From: Streptomyces sp. SID12501
GTDB taxonomy: Bacteria > Actinomycetota > Actinomycetes > Streptomycetales > Streptomycetaceae
DNA: 64,000 bases
Assembly: GCF_010550245.1 (NCBI RefSeq)
Contig: NZ_JAAGLU010000004.1
Coordinates: 124,001-188,000, forward strand
Direction: 5' to 3'
Below are positions 46,097 through 53,858 of this stretch, in pieces. The notes beneath the pieces are model-generated. The model saw only the letters and a list, made by a program, of their open reading frames with translations, was not told where the DNA came from and searched no databases. Made by a program: the position numbers and the translations under genes. How positions within the stretch are numbered: position 1 is the stretch's first letter; each line of letters opens with the position of its first letter.

Positions 46097-46699
46097 ATGG
46101 GTACGTACACGATTCCGAACGTCGTCGAGCGCACCCCGCAGGGTGAGCGGTCGTACGACGTGTTCAGCCGCCTGCTGTCCGAGCGGATCATCTTCCTCGG
46201 CACCGAGATCGACGACGGCGTGGCCAACGTCGTGATCGCGCAACTCCTGCATCTGGAGTCGTCGTCACCGGAGCAGGAGATCGCGATCTACATCAACTCG
46301 CCCGGTGGCTCGTTCACTTCGCTCATGGCGATCTACGACACCATGACCTACGTACAGGCACCGATCTCGACGTTCTGCGTCGGCCAGGCGGCCTCGACGG
46401 CGGCGGTGCTGCTGGCCGGGGGTGATCCCGGGCGCCGGTTCGTCCTCGAACACGCGCGGGTGCTGCTGGGCCAGCCGGCGAGCAGCGGTCACCGCGGCAT
46501 GGTCTCGGACCTGGCCGTCCAGGCCAGGGAGATGGTCCGCATCCGCGCGCAGGTCGAGGAGGTGCTCTCCCGGCACACGCACCACGACGTGACGACACTG
46601 CGCGCGGACATGGACCGCGACAAGGTGTTCACCGCGGCGGAGGCGGTGGCGTACGGCCTGGCCGACGAGGTGGTGAGCCGACGCCTCACCAGCGTGTGA
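46097..46699 (+). CDS. clpP: ClpP-family subunit lacking the catalytic His (ClpP4-like)
   Basis: Second subunit, 200 residues, ATG 46097 directly after the first clpP. Ser100 ([11 protein letters not shown]) and Asp175 (DRDKVF) are in place, but the position of the catalytic His is Gly125: [11 protein letters not shown] instead of [11 protein letters not shown]. The rest of the fold, including [18 protein letters not shown] and DEVVSRR, is normal. It should build a heteromeric barrel with the first subunit without cutting itself, as for other non-catalytic ClpP/ClpR partners (inference). No Clp ATPase gene lies in the window. Confidence 0.93.
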   Translation: MGTYTIPNVVERTPQGERSYDVFSRLLSERIIFLGTEIDDGVANVVIAQLLHLESSSPEQEIAIYINSPGGSFTSLMAIYDTMTYVQAPISTFCVGQAASTAAVLLAGGDPGRRFVLEHARVLLGQPASSGHRGMVSDLAVQAREMVRIRAQVEEVLSRHTHHDVTTLRADMDRDKVFTAAEAVAYGLADEVVSRRLTSV

Positions 46700-46718
46700 C
46701 AGGCCCGGACCCGGCCTG

Positions 46719-47126
46719 CTAGGCAACCAGGCAGAGCCCGTTGTACGGCGCGGAGTTCGTCGTACGCGCGCGGGTACGGGTCCGGGTGTGCCGTGTCAGC
46801 TCGCTCTGGGCCAGGGACAGCAAGTCTCCCAGGCCCAGGCCGAGGGCCCCGGCGGCTGCCGCGAGGACCTCCGAGGAGGCTTCCTTGCGGCCCCGCTCCA
46901 GCTCGGACAGGTACGGCATGGAGATCCTGGCGGCGTCCGACACATCCTTGAGGGTGCGTTCCTGGGCGAGCCGTTCGCGGCGCAGGACGTCGCCGACCAG
47001 GTCGCGGAAGAGCGGTTCCCTGGGCGCGGGCTCCGCCGGGGTCACCGGGGCGGCGGGAGCCGGTGCCGGCGTGGTCCTGGGACGCAGCGGGATCACGCGG
47101 GCCTGGTTGGGCGCTTGATTGCTCAC
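46719..47126 (-). CDS. popR: XRE-family regulator, PopR/ClgR type
   Basis: A 135-residue DNA-binding protein convergent with the clpP pair, 19 bp after it. The HTH occupies about residues 45-105 (LVGDVLRRERLAQERTLKDVSDAARISMPYLSELERGRKEASSEVLAAAAGALGL). A Pro/Ala-rich N-terminus and an Arg-rich tail flank it. The protein ends LCLVA, an ssrA-like tail. PopR and ClgR regulators of Streptomyces clp genes end in Ala and are destroyed by ClpP1/P2, which ties clpP3/P4 expression to loss of ClpP1/P2 activity (family knowledge). The symbol rests on context and tail. Confidence 0.78.
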   Translation of the reverse strand: MSNQAPNQARVIPLRPRTTPAPAPAAPVTPAEPAPREPLFRDLVGDVLRRERLAQERTLKDVSDAARISMPYLSELERGRKEASSEVLAAAAGALGLGLGDLLSLAQSELTRHTRTRTRARTTNSAPYNGLCLVA

Positions 47127-47222
47127 CCCCTCAGACTAAAAGCCGTCGCTTCCGAGGGAAGGGGTCGGCATTCTGCCCTGGGTGGAATCACCACAGCGGG
47201 ACGGACAGGTCGAGGGGCGAAC

Positions 47223-47999
47223 ATGCTGCGTGACACATTCGACGAGGCGGCGGAACTGTACGACCGGGCTCGCCCCCGCTATCCCCGGGCCCTCGTGGAC
47301 GACCTGGCTCGCGCGGCCGGCCTCGGCCCGGGCAGCCGCGTCCTGGAGGTCGCCCCGGGTACGGGCCAGCTCACCGTCCCGCTGGCCACGTCGGGCTGCC
47401 GGCTCACGGCCGTCGAGCTGGGCCCGTCCCTCGCGGCCGTGGCCCGGCACAACCTGCGGGTGTTTCCGCTGGCGGAGGTGACGGTCGCCGACTTCGAGCA
47501 CTGGCCGCTGCCGCCCGAACCGTTCGACCTGGTCGCCTGCGCGACCGCCTTCCACTGGCTCGACCCGGCGGTACGGCTGCCCAGGACGGCTCAGGCGCTC
47601 CGGCCGGGCGGGCTGCTCGCGATCGTCACCACACACCACGTCAAGGGCGGCACCGTCGACTTCTTCGAGCGGGTGCAGCGGTGCTACGAGCAGTGGGACC
47701 CGGCCACGCCGCCCGACCTGCGACAGGTCGACGAGGCCGACACGGCGACGGACACCGGGGAGTGGGACCGGTCCGAGCACTTCGACGGGGTCACCGTCCG
47801 GCGCCATGCCCAGGACATCGCGTACTCCGTCGACGAGTACATCGACGTCCTGCTCACCTACTCCAACCACCGCGCGCTGGACACACCCTCGCGCCACGGC
47901 CTGCTCACCGGTATCCGGGACCTGATCGAGACGCGGTACGGCGGCCGGATCACCAAGCGCTACCTGCACGAGCTGATCATGGCGACCCGGGTCTCCTGA
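47223..47999 (+). CDS. class I SAM-dependent methyltransferase
   Basis: A 258-residue methyltransferase from ATG 47223. The SAM-binding motif I is VLEVAPGTGQLTVPLA, motif II acidic end VELGPSLAAVA, and post-motif FDLVACATAFHWLD is typical of the Methyltransf_11/25 group. The N-terminus DTFDEAAELYDRARPRYPRALVDDLARAAGLG is highly characteristic of a small-molecule methyltransferase family common in actinobacteria. Substrate unknown. It is divergent from the popR-like gene with a 96-bp intergenic region. Confidence 0.9.
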   Translation: MLRDTFDEAAELYDRARPRYPRALVDDLARAAGLGPGSRVLEVAPGTGQLTVPLATSGCRLTAVELGPSLAAVARHNLRVFPLAEVTVADFEHWPLPPEPFDLVACATAFHWLDPAVRLPRTAQALRPGGLLAIVTTHHVKGGTVDFFERVQRCYEQWDPATPPDLRQVDEADTATDTGEWDRSEHFDGVTVRRHAQDIAYSVDEYIDVLLTYSNHRALDTPSRHGLLTGIRDLIETRYGGRITKRYLHELIMATRVS

Positions 48000-48191
48000 G
48001 CCGGCCACGAAGCTCTCCGCACCGGACTCCCTAAGCCGATCATTGGAGCAGAGCAGACCGCAATCAGCCCATGATGTCTACGTCGTCACCACGACCGGCC
48101 CCGCGATCCTTACTGCCAGGTCAGCGCCCGCGGTTCTGCGGGCTTTCCGCACCTCGTGTCCACCGGTCCCTTGCAGGGAGCAATATTTGTT

Positions 48192-48216
48192 GCATGTCCT
48201 GAGCCCGACTGGGTAC
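48192..48216 (+). promoter_or_regulatory. SigB-type promoter of the sigma gene
   Basis: GCAT at 48192-48195, 15-bp spacer, GGGTAC at 48211-48216: an exact match to GNNT-N14-16-GGGTAY used by Streptomyces SigB-type sigma factors. It lies 70 bp upstream of the sigma gene, consistent with autoregulation. Confidence 0.75.
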
Positions 48217-48285
48217 GCGCAGTCAGGAACCGTTCCATCGTCCGCAGCTCGCATCCAGATTTTTTCGTGGGAGAGGTAACAGGTA

Positions 48286-49170
48286 ATGGACACCGCCATG
48301 ATCCGGTCGAAGGCAGAGGTCGTCGTGGACACCGCCGGAGCCAGGACGGGTGACGCCCTGCCCGGAATCCTGGAACCGCGAAAGGTGGCTCCTCGTGACG
48401 CGCGGGAGCTGTCCCGCCAGTTCTTCAGGCGCATGAACGAACTCGAAGAGGGCACGCACGAGCACCAGTACGCGCGCAACACCCTCATTGAGATGAACAT
48501 GTCGCTCGTGCGATTCGCCGCGGGGCGTTTCCGGGGTCGCGGCGACGACATGGAGGACATCGTCCAGGTCGGGATGATCGGCCTGATCAAGGCCATCGAC
48601 CGGTTCGACCTGTCCCGCGAGGTGGAGTTCACGTCGTTCGCGGTGCCGTACATCGTCGGTGAGATCAAGCGGTTCTTCCGCGACACGACATGGGCGGTGC
48701 ACGTGCCGCGCCGCCTCCAGGAGCTGCGCGTCGAGCTGGCCAAGGCCCGCGAGGAACTGTCGAGCAGGCTGGACCGCGATCCGACGGTCGCCGAACTCGC
48801 CACGCTGATGAACCTGTCCGAGGAAGAGGTGGTCGAGGGTCAGATCGCCTCCAACGGTTACAACTCCTCCTCCCTCGACGCCGCGTTGACCGGTGACGGT
48901 GCCGACGACGGCGAGGCGGTGCTGGCCGACTTCATCGGGGTCGAGGAGCACGGGATGCGACTGGTCGAGGACTTCCAGTCACTTGCCCCGCTGCTAGCCG
49001 AACTCAGCGACCGGGACCGGCAGATCATCCATCTGCGGTTCGTCGAGGAATCGACCCAGGCGGAGATCGGTGAGCTGCTCGGCTGCTCGCAGATGCATGT
49101 CTCCCGCCTGATCAAGCGCATCATCACGCAGCTGCGCGAGGGCATGCTCGGCGAGCTGGACTACGCCTGA
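48286..49170 (+). CDS. SigB/SigF/SigG-family RNA polymerase sigma factor
   Basis: Alternative sigma factor for stress or development, 294 residues, ATG 48286. Region 2: NMSLVRFAAGRFRGRGDDMEDIVQVGMIGLIKAIDRFDLSREVEFTSFAVPYIVGEIKRFFRDTTWAVHVPRR. Region 3: LRVELAKAREELSSRLDRDPTVAELATLMNLSEEEVVEG. Region 4: LLAELSDRDRQIIHLRFVEESTQAEIGELLGCSQMHVSRLIKRI. All are typical of the group. Its own promoter matches the consensus of this group. A serine-kinase-type anti-sigma-like ATPase gene converges on it, separated by a 27-bp-stem hairpin, which suggests partner switching. Confidence 0.94.
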   Translation: MDTAMIRSKAEVVVDTAGARTGDALPGILEPRKVAPRDARELSRQFFRRMNELEEGTHEHQYARNTLIEMNMSLVRFAAGRFRGRGDDMEDIVQVGMIGLIKAIDRFDLSREVEFTSFAVPYIVGEIKRFFRDTTWAVHVPRRLQELRVELAKAREELSSRLDRDPTVAELATLMNLSEEEVVEGQIASNGYNSSSLDAALTGDGADDGEAVLADFIGVEEHGMRLVEDFQSLAPLLAELSDRDRQIIHLRFVEESTQAEIGELLGCSQMHVSRLIKRIITQLREGMLGELDYA

Positions 49171-49191
49171 CACGCGGGTCGGCCTGACCGT

Positions 49192-49250
49192 CCGGACCGA
49201 CCGGTGAGTCGGGACCAGTAAGCCTGGTCCCGACTCACCGGTCGGTCCGG
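49192..49250. terminator. very strong hairpin (27-bp perfect stem)
   Basis: Arms 49192-49218 and 49224-49250 pair without mismatch around a 5-base loop. It lies 22 bp after the sigma stop and 17 bp after the end of the convergent ATPase gene, so it can end both transcripts. Confidence 0.9.
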
Positions 49251-49282
49251 TCACCGGTCGGTCCGGTCACTGATCGGTCCGG
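49235..49282. repeat. three tandem 16-bp units at the ATPase gene end
   Basis: TCACCGGTCGGTCCGG occurs at 49235-49250 and 49251-49266, and with two changes (TCACTGATCGGTCCGG) at 49267-49282. The third unit is the stop codon and last codons of the ATPase gene; the first is half of the terminator stem. Confidence 0.9.
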
Positions 49283-49728
49283 TTGAGTGGCAGCACGGCC
49301 CTGACGTACTTGCCGACCGGTACCCGGCGGGCGGTGACCTCGGACGCGAGTGCGTGAACGATCTCCAGACCGTGCCGGCCGATCCGTTCCGGGTCCCGGG
49401 GGTAGCGCAGGGGCAGCGCGGCACTGCTGTCGTACACGGACACCGTCACCGAGGTGTCCGTCCCCTCCAGCTCGAGGACGTACGGGCCGTGACTGTGCCG
49501 GTCCGCATTGGTGACCAACTCGCTGACCACCAGAACCAGTTCACCGTCGACACGTTCGTCCGTCGGAGCGCACCACTCCTTCCGCAGCTGCTCGAGGAAG
49601 TTCTCGGCGAAGGCGCGTGCCTCCGCGATGCAGCCCGGCTCGCCGGTGAAGTGCGTCGCCCGGCGCAACGGTTCGGCGGGGACGCCGAAACCAGTCGGTA
49701 TCACTGCTCCGCCCAGATGTTCGATCAT
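49267..49728 (-). CDS. RsbW-like anti-sigma/HATPase_c protein
   Basis: A 153-residue GHKL ATPase domain protein, from ATG 49728. The N box ELVLVVSELVTNADRHSHGPYVLEL and the G1 region VYDSSAALPLRYPRDPERIGRHGLEIVHALASEV are those of the RsbW/SpoIIAB-like regulators abundant in Streptomyces. CIAEARAFAENFLEQLRKEW precedes them as usual. Such proteins phosphorylate anti-anti-sigma factors or bind sigma factors. Facing the SigB-type gene, it could be its anti-sigma factor, but the genes converge and no anti-anti-sigma gene is present, so pairing is unproven. Confidence 0.88.
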   Translation of the reverse strand: MIEHLGGAVIPTGFGVPAEPLRRATHFTGEPGCIAEARAFAENFLEQLRKEWCAPTDERVDGELVLVVSELVTNADRHSHGPYVLELEGTDTSVTVSVYDSSAALPLRYPRDPERIGRHGLEIVHALASEVTARRVPVGKYVRAVLPLNRTDQ

Positions 49729-49832
49729 GTGGCGCTCTCTCGGTGCCCGGTCCGTCCGGACCCGGTCGCATCACTGCTCGTACCCCGAGTCACGCTCCGC
49801 AGTCCCCCCGTTCCCCGGGCCTCCCCTGGACC

Positions 49833-51137
49833 TCAGGAGGACGGCGAGCTGAACGCCGGCTGGGGCGTCGTCTCGGAGAGGCCGTCGTCGGGCGGTGACA
49901 GCGGCGACGCGGGTGCCGAGGAGGGTGGCTGGACGGCCGGGGGCGAGGAGGGGGGCGCACTCGATGTCGGCGGGCAGGGCGTGGCCGACGGGCTCGCGGT
50001 GCCCGGTGTGGCCGGTGTGGCCGGTGACGCGGGCGGGGTCGGTGGCCCGGTCGAGACACTGGGTGAGGACACACAGGGCAGCGGTGACTGCGGCGGCAGC
50101 AGGCCGGGCGACGCGGACGTCGGCTCCGAGGACGCTGCCGAGGGTGCCGACGAACTCACCGACGGGGTCGGCCGGTCGGCCGGCGGATCGGTCTTCTGGT
50201 CGTGCCGGCCCGTGTCGCCCTGGTGGCGGTGGAACCAGTCGCCGCGCTCGGGGTCGTAGACGACGAAGATGTTGATGACCGTGGTGGCGGGCGCCACGAC
50301 GACCACGTTCGAGGAGCGGTACGAGGGCCACGCGTCGCCCTTCGGGTGCGGGGCGCTCTGCTGTCGTACCGGGTCGGTGAGCGGGTTGCCGCAGGCGCAG
50401 CGCACGCGCGGCCGGCCGCGGTCGTCGACCAGGACGGCCGTGCCGGTCTGCAGGACGGCCTGGTAGCTGGTGGCGGCGGCGTCGCGGTAGCCGTGGTTGG
50501 TGACGCGGGTGTCCATGCGCAGCTGTACGGGGGTGAGTGAGCGCAGGTAGGCGGGGACCCCGGCGGGCTGGAGGCCGAGGACCGAGGCGAACGCCCCGTT
50601 CTTCGCGGGGGCCGTCCCGAGTACCCGGATCTGCTTCTCCACGTCGCAGCTGGCGACCTTGCGGGTGCCGCCGTACAGGCCGGGCGAGGCACCGTCCACG
50701 CCCCGTAGGGCGTTCGAGGTGACTGTCGTCGAGACCGTGGCGGTGGGGGTCGTGGCCGGCGGGGCGGAGCTGTCCTCGGCCGTGGACTCGGTGAAGGGGT
50801 CGGGGCCCGACTTGTCCGCGGCCTGGAGGAAGACCTCGCCGCTCGCCCGGTCGGTGGTGCCGTCGGAGCGGGTGAGAACGACGATCAGGGCCACGGCGGC
50901 CACGACCGAGGTGACGAGCACCGCGATCCGGGGCACCGACCTCCACCATGGCCGGTCGCGCCCGGGACCCGGCCCGGTTCCGGGCCCGCCGCCGGTGCCT
51001 CCGCCGCCTCCGATTTCCCCGCCTCCGCCGTCGGCGGGCGGCTGGGACGGTGGTCCCGCGGGTGGCTGGGAGGGGCCCGACAAGGGGCCGGAGGGCGGTC
51101 CTGTGGGGCGGCCGGAGGACGGCTGTTCGACGCTCAC
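49833..51137 (-). CDS. DUF6777-type membrane-anchored protein with Pro/Ser-rich tail
   Basis: A 434-residue protein starting at GTG 51137 (SVEQPSSGRPTGPP) behind GGAAGAAGAG; an upstream ATG at 51239 has less support. A Gly/Pro-rich cytoplasmic N-terminus leads to one transmembrane segment (RIAVLVTSVVAAVALIVVL). An extracytoplasmic domain of about 220 residues follows (FLQAADKSGPDPFTEST, LYGGTRKVASCDVEKQIRVL, YLRSLTPVQLRMDTRVTNHGY, VRCACGNPLTDP, VINIFVVYDPERGDWFHR). The last 100 residues are almost only Pro, Ser, Thr and Ala. Conserved Cys in VASCD and VRCACGNP may form disulfides. Such proteins stand near FHA/kinase clusters in Streptomyces; function unknown. Confidence 0.82.
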   Translation of the reverse strand: MSVEQPSSGRPTGPPSGPLSGPSQPPAGPPSQPPADGGGGEIGGGGGTGGGPGTGPGPGRDRPWWRSVPRIAVLVTSVVAAVALIVVLTRSDGTTDRASGEVFLQAADKSGPDPFTESTAEDSSAPPATTPTATVSTTVTSNALRGVDGASPGLYGGTRKVASCDVEKQIRVLGTAPAKNGAFASVLGLQPAGVPAYLRSLTPVQLRMDTRVTNHGYRDAAATSYQAVLQTGTAVLVDDRGRPRVRCACGNPLTDPVRQQSAPHPKGDAWPSYRSSNVVVVAPATTVINIFVVYDPERGDWFHRHQGDTGRHDQKTDPPADRPTPSVSSSAPSAASSEPTSASPGLLPPQSPLPCVSSPSVSTGPPTPPASPATPATPGTASPSATPCPPTSSAPPSSPPAVQPPSSAPASPLSPPDDGLSETTPQPAFSSPSS

Positions 51138-51298
51138 GGGCTCTTCTTCCGACGTGGGCTCCTGCGGCACTCGAACCGATTTATGCCGCTTTCTTCCACA
51201 ACATTCCCATTGTGCGCCCTGGTCCCGGGTCGCCCGCAAGCGGACGCCCTTGTTCCTCCCGACAGGCGCACCGCCCGAGAGCTGCTTAGCGTGGCAGG

Positions 51299-52588
51299 GT
51301 GAGCACGCGAACCCCCGCTCCCGTGCCGGTCATCGCCGAGGAGCGGACCGTCTCCCGGCACGGCTGGATACAGGCCCTGGCCGCGGTGCTGACCGGACTG
51401 GGTGCCATGGTGCTGACCGCCGGGCTGGGGCTGTGGGCGGCGGGTGCGGGCGATCTGCCGGACGGCGCGTTCCCCCGGGTCGTCGCGGCCACCGTCGTGA
51501 CAGCGGTCGGCGGCACCGTCGACCTCACGGGCGACGCCGGAGACCTCGCCGAGACAGCGGGCGGCCTGACCGTGATGCCCCTGTCGGTGACGCTGATCGG
51601 GGCGCTGGTGACCGGCGCGGGGTTCCTGCGCCCGCTGCGGCACCGGGCCGTCGCCGGAGCTCCCGAACTGGCCGGCTGGGCGGCGCGCATCGCCGTCCTG
51701 TGGCTGCTGGGCCTGGGAGGTCTGGCGTTCGCGGCCCGCCAGACCTTCGCGGTCTCGCTGGGCGACGGAACGCTCGCCGACATCGGCGACGTCTTCGGGG
51801 CCTCACCGAGGATCGGCTTCACGACCGACGTACCGCTGACACTCCTCGCCGGCCTGCTGTGGCTGGCGGGCGTACTGACACTGGCCCTGCTGGTCTCCCG
51901 TGGTGCACCGCTGCCCGCGCGTCTGCTGCGCTTCCAGGAGTCGGTACGTCCGGCCGCGTACGCCATGGTCGTGCTGCTGCTCGCCTTCGTCGCCCTGGGG
52001 ACCGTGATCGGGCTCGTGGTGGCGGTGACGCGCGGGCAACCCGCGCAGTCGCTCGCGCTGGTCCTGCTGGGCATGCCGAACCTGGTCTGGCTCGCCCTCA
52101 CCACCGGCCTGGGTGCCACCTGGGAGGGGCGCGTCGACGGTCCCTTCGGGCTGCCGATGCCGCACGTTCTCGACGAGGTGCTGCGCACCCCGGACACCGC
52201 CACGCTCAACCTGGACACCCTCTCCGGCTTCGACGGCAGGGTGTGGTGGCTGGTGGCCGTCGACGCGGCGCTGCTGCTGGCCGCCGCGTTCCTGATGGCG
52301 GCGCGCTCACCGGCCCGGATGCGGGCCTGGCAGCACGCCGTGCGCATGGCGGTCGCGCTCGCGCTGACAGTCCTGATGATCTGCCTGATCGGCCGGATAT
52401 CCGCCCGCTTCGGCCTGTCCGTACTCGGCGTCGGCGACCTCGGCGGCAACCTCTCCGGCAAGCTGTTGCTGAGCCCGCAGCTGTGGGGTGCGCTCGGTCT
52501 CGCCCTGCTGTGGGGACTGGCCACCGGGTTCCTGGGCGCACTCTTGGCACGGCGGGTGCACCGGCGGGGCGCGGTCGAAAACCGTTAG
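51299..52588 (+). CDS. streptophobe-family integral membrane protein
   Basis: A 429-residue protein from GTG 51299 with about ten transmembrane segments, the first being ALAAVLTGLGAMVLTAGLGLWAA. Diagnostic streptophobe features include the Gly/Leu-rich helices, the extracytoplasmic loop TVVTAVGGTVDLTGDAGDLAETAGGLTVMPLSVTLIGALVTGAGFLRPLR and the late loop VLGVGDLGGNLSGKLLLSPQLWGALGLALLWGL. The family is confined to Streptomyces relatives and has no known activity. It is divergent from the DUF6777 gene (162 bp), and the kinase gene converges on it. Confidence 0.9.
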   Translation: MSTRTPAPVPVIAEERTVSRHGWIQALAAVLTGLGAMVLTAGLGLWAAGAGDLPDGAFPRVVAATVVTAVGGTVDLTGDAGDLAETAGGLTVMPLSVTLIGALVTGAGFLRPLRHRAVAGAPELAGWAARIAVLWLLGLGGLAFAARQTFAVSLGDGTLADIGDVFGASPRIGFTTDVPLTLLAGLLWLAGVLTLALLVSRGAPLPARLLRFQESVRPAAYAMVVLLLAFVALGTVIGLVVAVTRGQPAQSLALVLLGMPNLVWLALTTGLGATWEGRVDGPFGLPMPHVLDEVLRTPDTATLNLDTLSGFDGRVWWLVAVDAALLLAAAFLMAARSPARMRAWQHAVRMAVALALTVLMICLIGRISARFGLSVLGVGDLGGNLSGKLLLSPQLWGALGLALLWGLATGFLGALLARRVHRRGAVENR

Positions 52589-52841
52589 GCCGGGTCCGAC
52601 TGCCGCGCGGACGTGACCCGGTATGCGTTCCGGCACGTGAGCGCCGGGGAACATCGGAGACGGGGACGGCCAAGTTATACGCGCCCGTGTACTGTCCGCC
52701 CGCCACGATGCCCGAGACCTTTGGAACAGGCGAGGCACGGCACGCTCCCCTGCGACGACGAGGCGCCACCGCTCTCCTCCGGCCTACAGTCGCCGAGCAA
52801 TTTCCGGCGCCAACTGCGCTATACCGAGGGCCTGTTGCGGG

Positions 52842-53858
52842 TTACCCCGGCCGCCGGTGGCCCTGTCGGGTGAACACCGGGCGGGCCCAGGCCGGCGGCC
52901 TCGGTGGTCGTTCCTCGGCGGTCTCGGGCAGTCGGACCACCTGGGTGGGCGCGTGATCCGCGTGCACGGGTCCTGTCGAGGCCGTGCGGAGGGCGGCGAC
53001 GAAGTCGAGGCAGGAGTCGTAGCGGTCGTCGGGGCTCTTGGCGAGGGCCTTCGCGAACACCGGGTCGACGCCGGCGGGGAGTTCGGGGCGCTGTTCGGTC
53101 AGCGGTGGCGGCTGGTCGTACTGGTGGGCCCACAACAGGGCCATGTCGTCGTCGCGTTGGAAGGGCGGGCGGCCCGCCAGGATCTCGTGGACGACGCACG
53201 CGAAGCCGTAGACGTCGCAGCGGCCGTCGACCGGTCGCCCCGAGATCTGCTCGGGCGACACGTAGTCGAGGGTGCCGACGAACTGGCCGACGGTCGTGAA
53301 GCCGGTGAGCGACAGCGACTTCTTCGTCAGTCCGAAGTCGGTGAGGTAGACGTGCTCGGGGTGGTCGGTGTCGGTGCCCCGGGCGACCAGGATGTTGCCG
53401 GGTTTGACGTCCCGGTGGACCAGTCCGTGCTCGTGGGCGGCGTCGAGCGCCGAGGCGACCTGAGCGGCGATGCGGAGGGCGACGGGGAGCGGCAACGGGC
53501 CTTTGCGGTCGAGGAGATGACGCAGGTCGCTGCCTTCGACGTAGCGCATGGCGATGTACAGGATGCCGTCCGTCTCGTCGGCCTCGAAGACCGGGACGAT
53601 GTGCGGATGGTCGATCGCGGCGGCCACCCGCGATTCATGGGTGAAGCGTTTGCGGAAGGTGTCGTTGCGGGCGAGTTCCGGGGCGAGGAGTTTCAGGGCT
53701 ACGGTCCGGTCGAGCCGCAGGTCCTTGGCCCGGTAGACGACGGCCATGCCACCACGGCCGATCTCCTCCTCGACGCGGTAGCCGGCGATCTGCGTCCCGA
53801 GCAGGTCGGAGGGCCGTCCCGCGTGCGACCGCGTGTCGTGGTCCGGGTCGCGTGCCAT
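52842..53858 (-). CDS. soluble Ser/Thr protein kinase (Hanks type)
   Basis: Kinase of 338 residues from ATG 53858, which overlaps the stop of the gene before it. Subdomains are complete: Gly-rich loop EIGRGGMAVVYRA, Lys56 (ALKLL), HRDVKPGN with catalytic Asp150, DFG Asp174, activation segment SLSLTGFTTVGQFVGTLDYVSPEQ, and DVYGFACVVHEILAGRPPF. After about residue 280 a short tail carries APTQVVRLPETAEE and ends; the usual membrane helix and sensor domain are missing. It is probably anchored through its operon partner, the double-FHA ABC transporter. See findings for the TQVV motif. Confidence 0.94.
   Translation of the reverse strand: MARDPDHDTRSHAGRPSDLLGTQIAGYRVEEEIGRGGMAVVYRAKDLRLDRTVALKLLAPELARNDTFRKRFTHESRVAAAIDHPHIVPVFEADETDGILYIAMRYVEGSDLRHLLDRKGPLPLPVALRIAAQVASALDAAHEHGLVHRDVKPGNILVARGTDTDHPEHVYLTDFGLTKKSLSLTGFTTVGQFVGTLDYVSPEQISGRPVDGRCDVYGFACVVHEILAGRPPFQRDDDMALLWAHQYDQPPPLTEQRPELPAGVDPVFAKALAKSPDDRYDSCLDFVAALRTASTGPVHADHAPTQVVRLPETAEERPPRPPAWARPVFTRQGHRRPG

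Noticed and set aside
49267..49728. Firm pairing of the RsbW-like ATPase with the SigB-type factor
   Set aside because: Genes are convergent and Streptomyces has many such ATPases; adjacency alone does not prove the pair.
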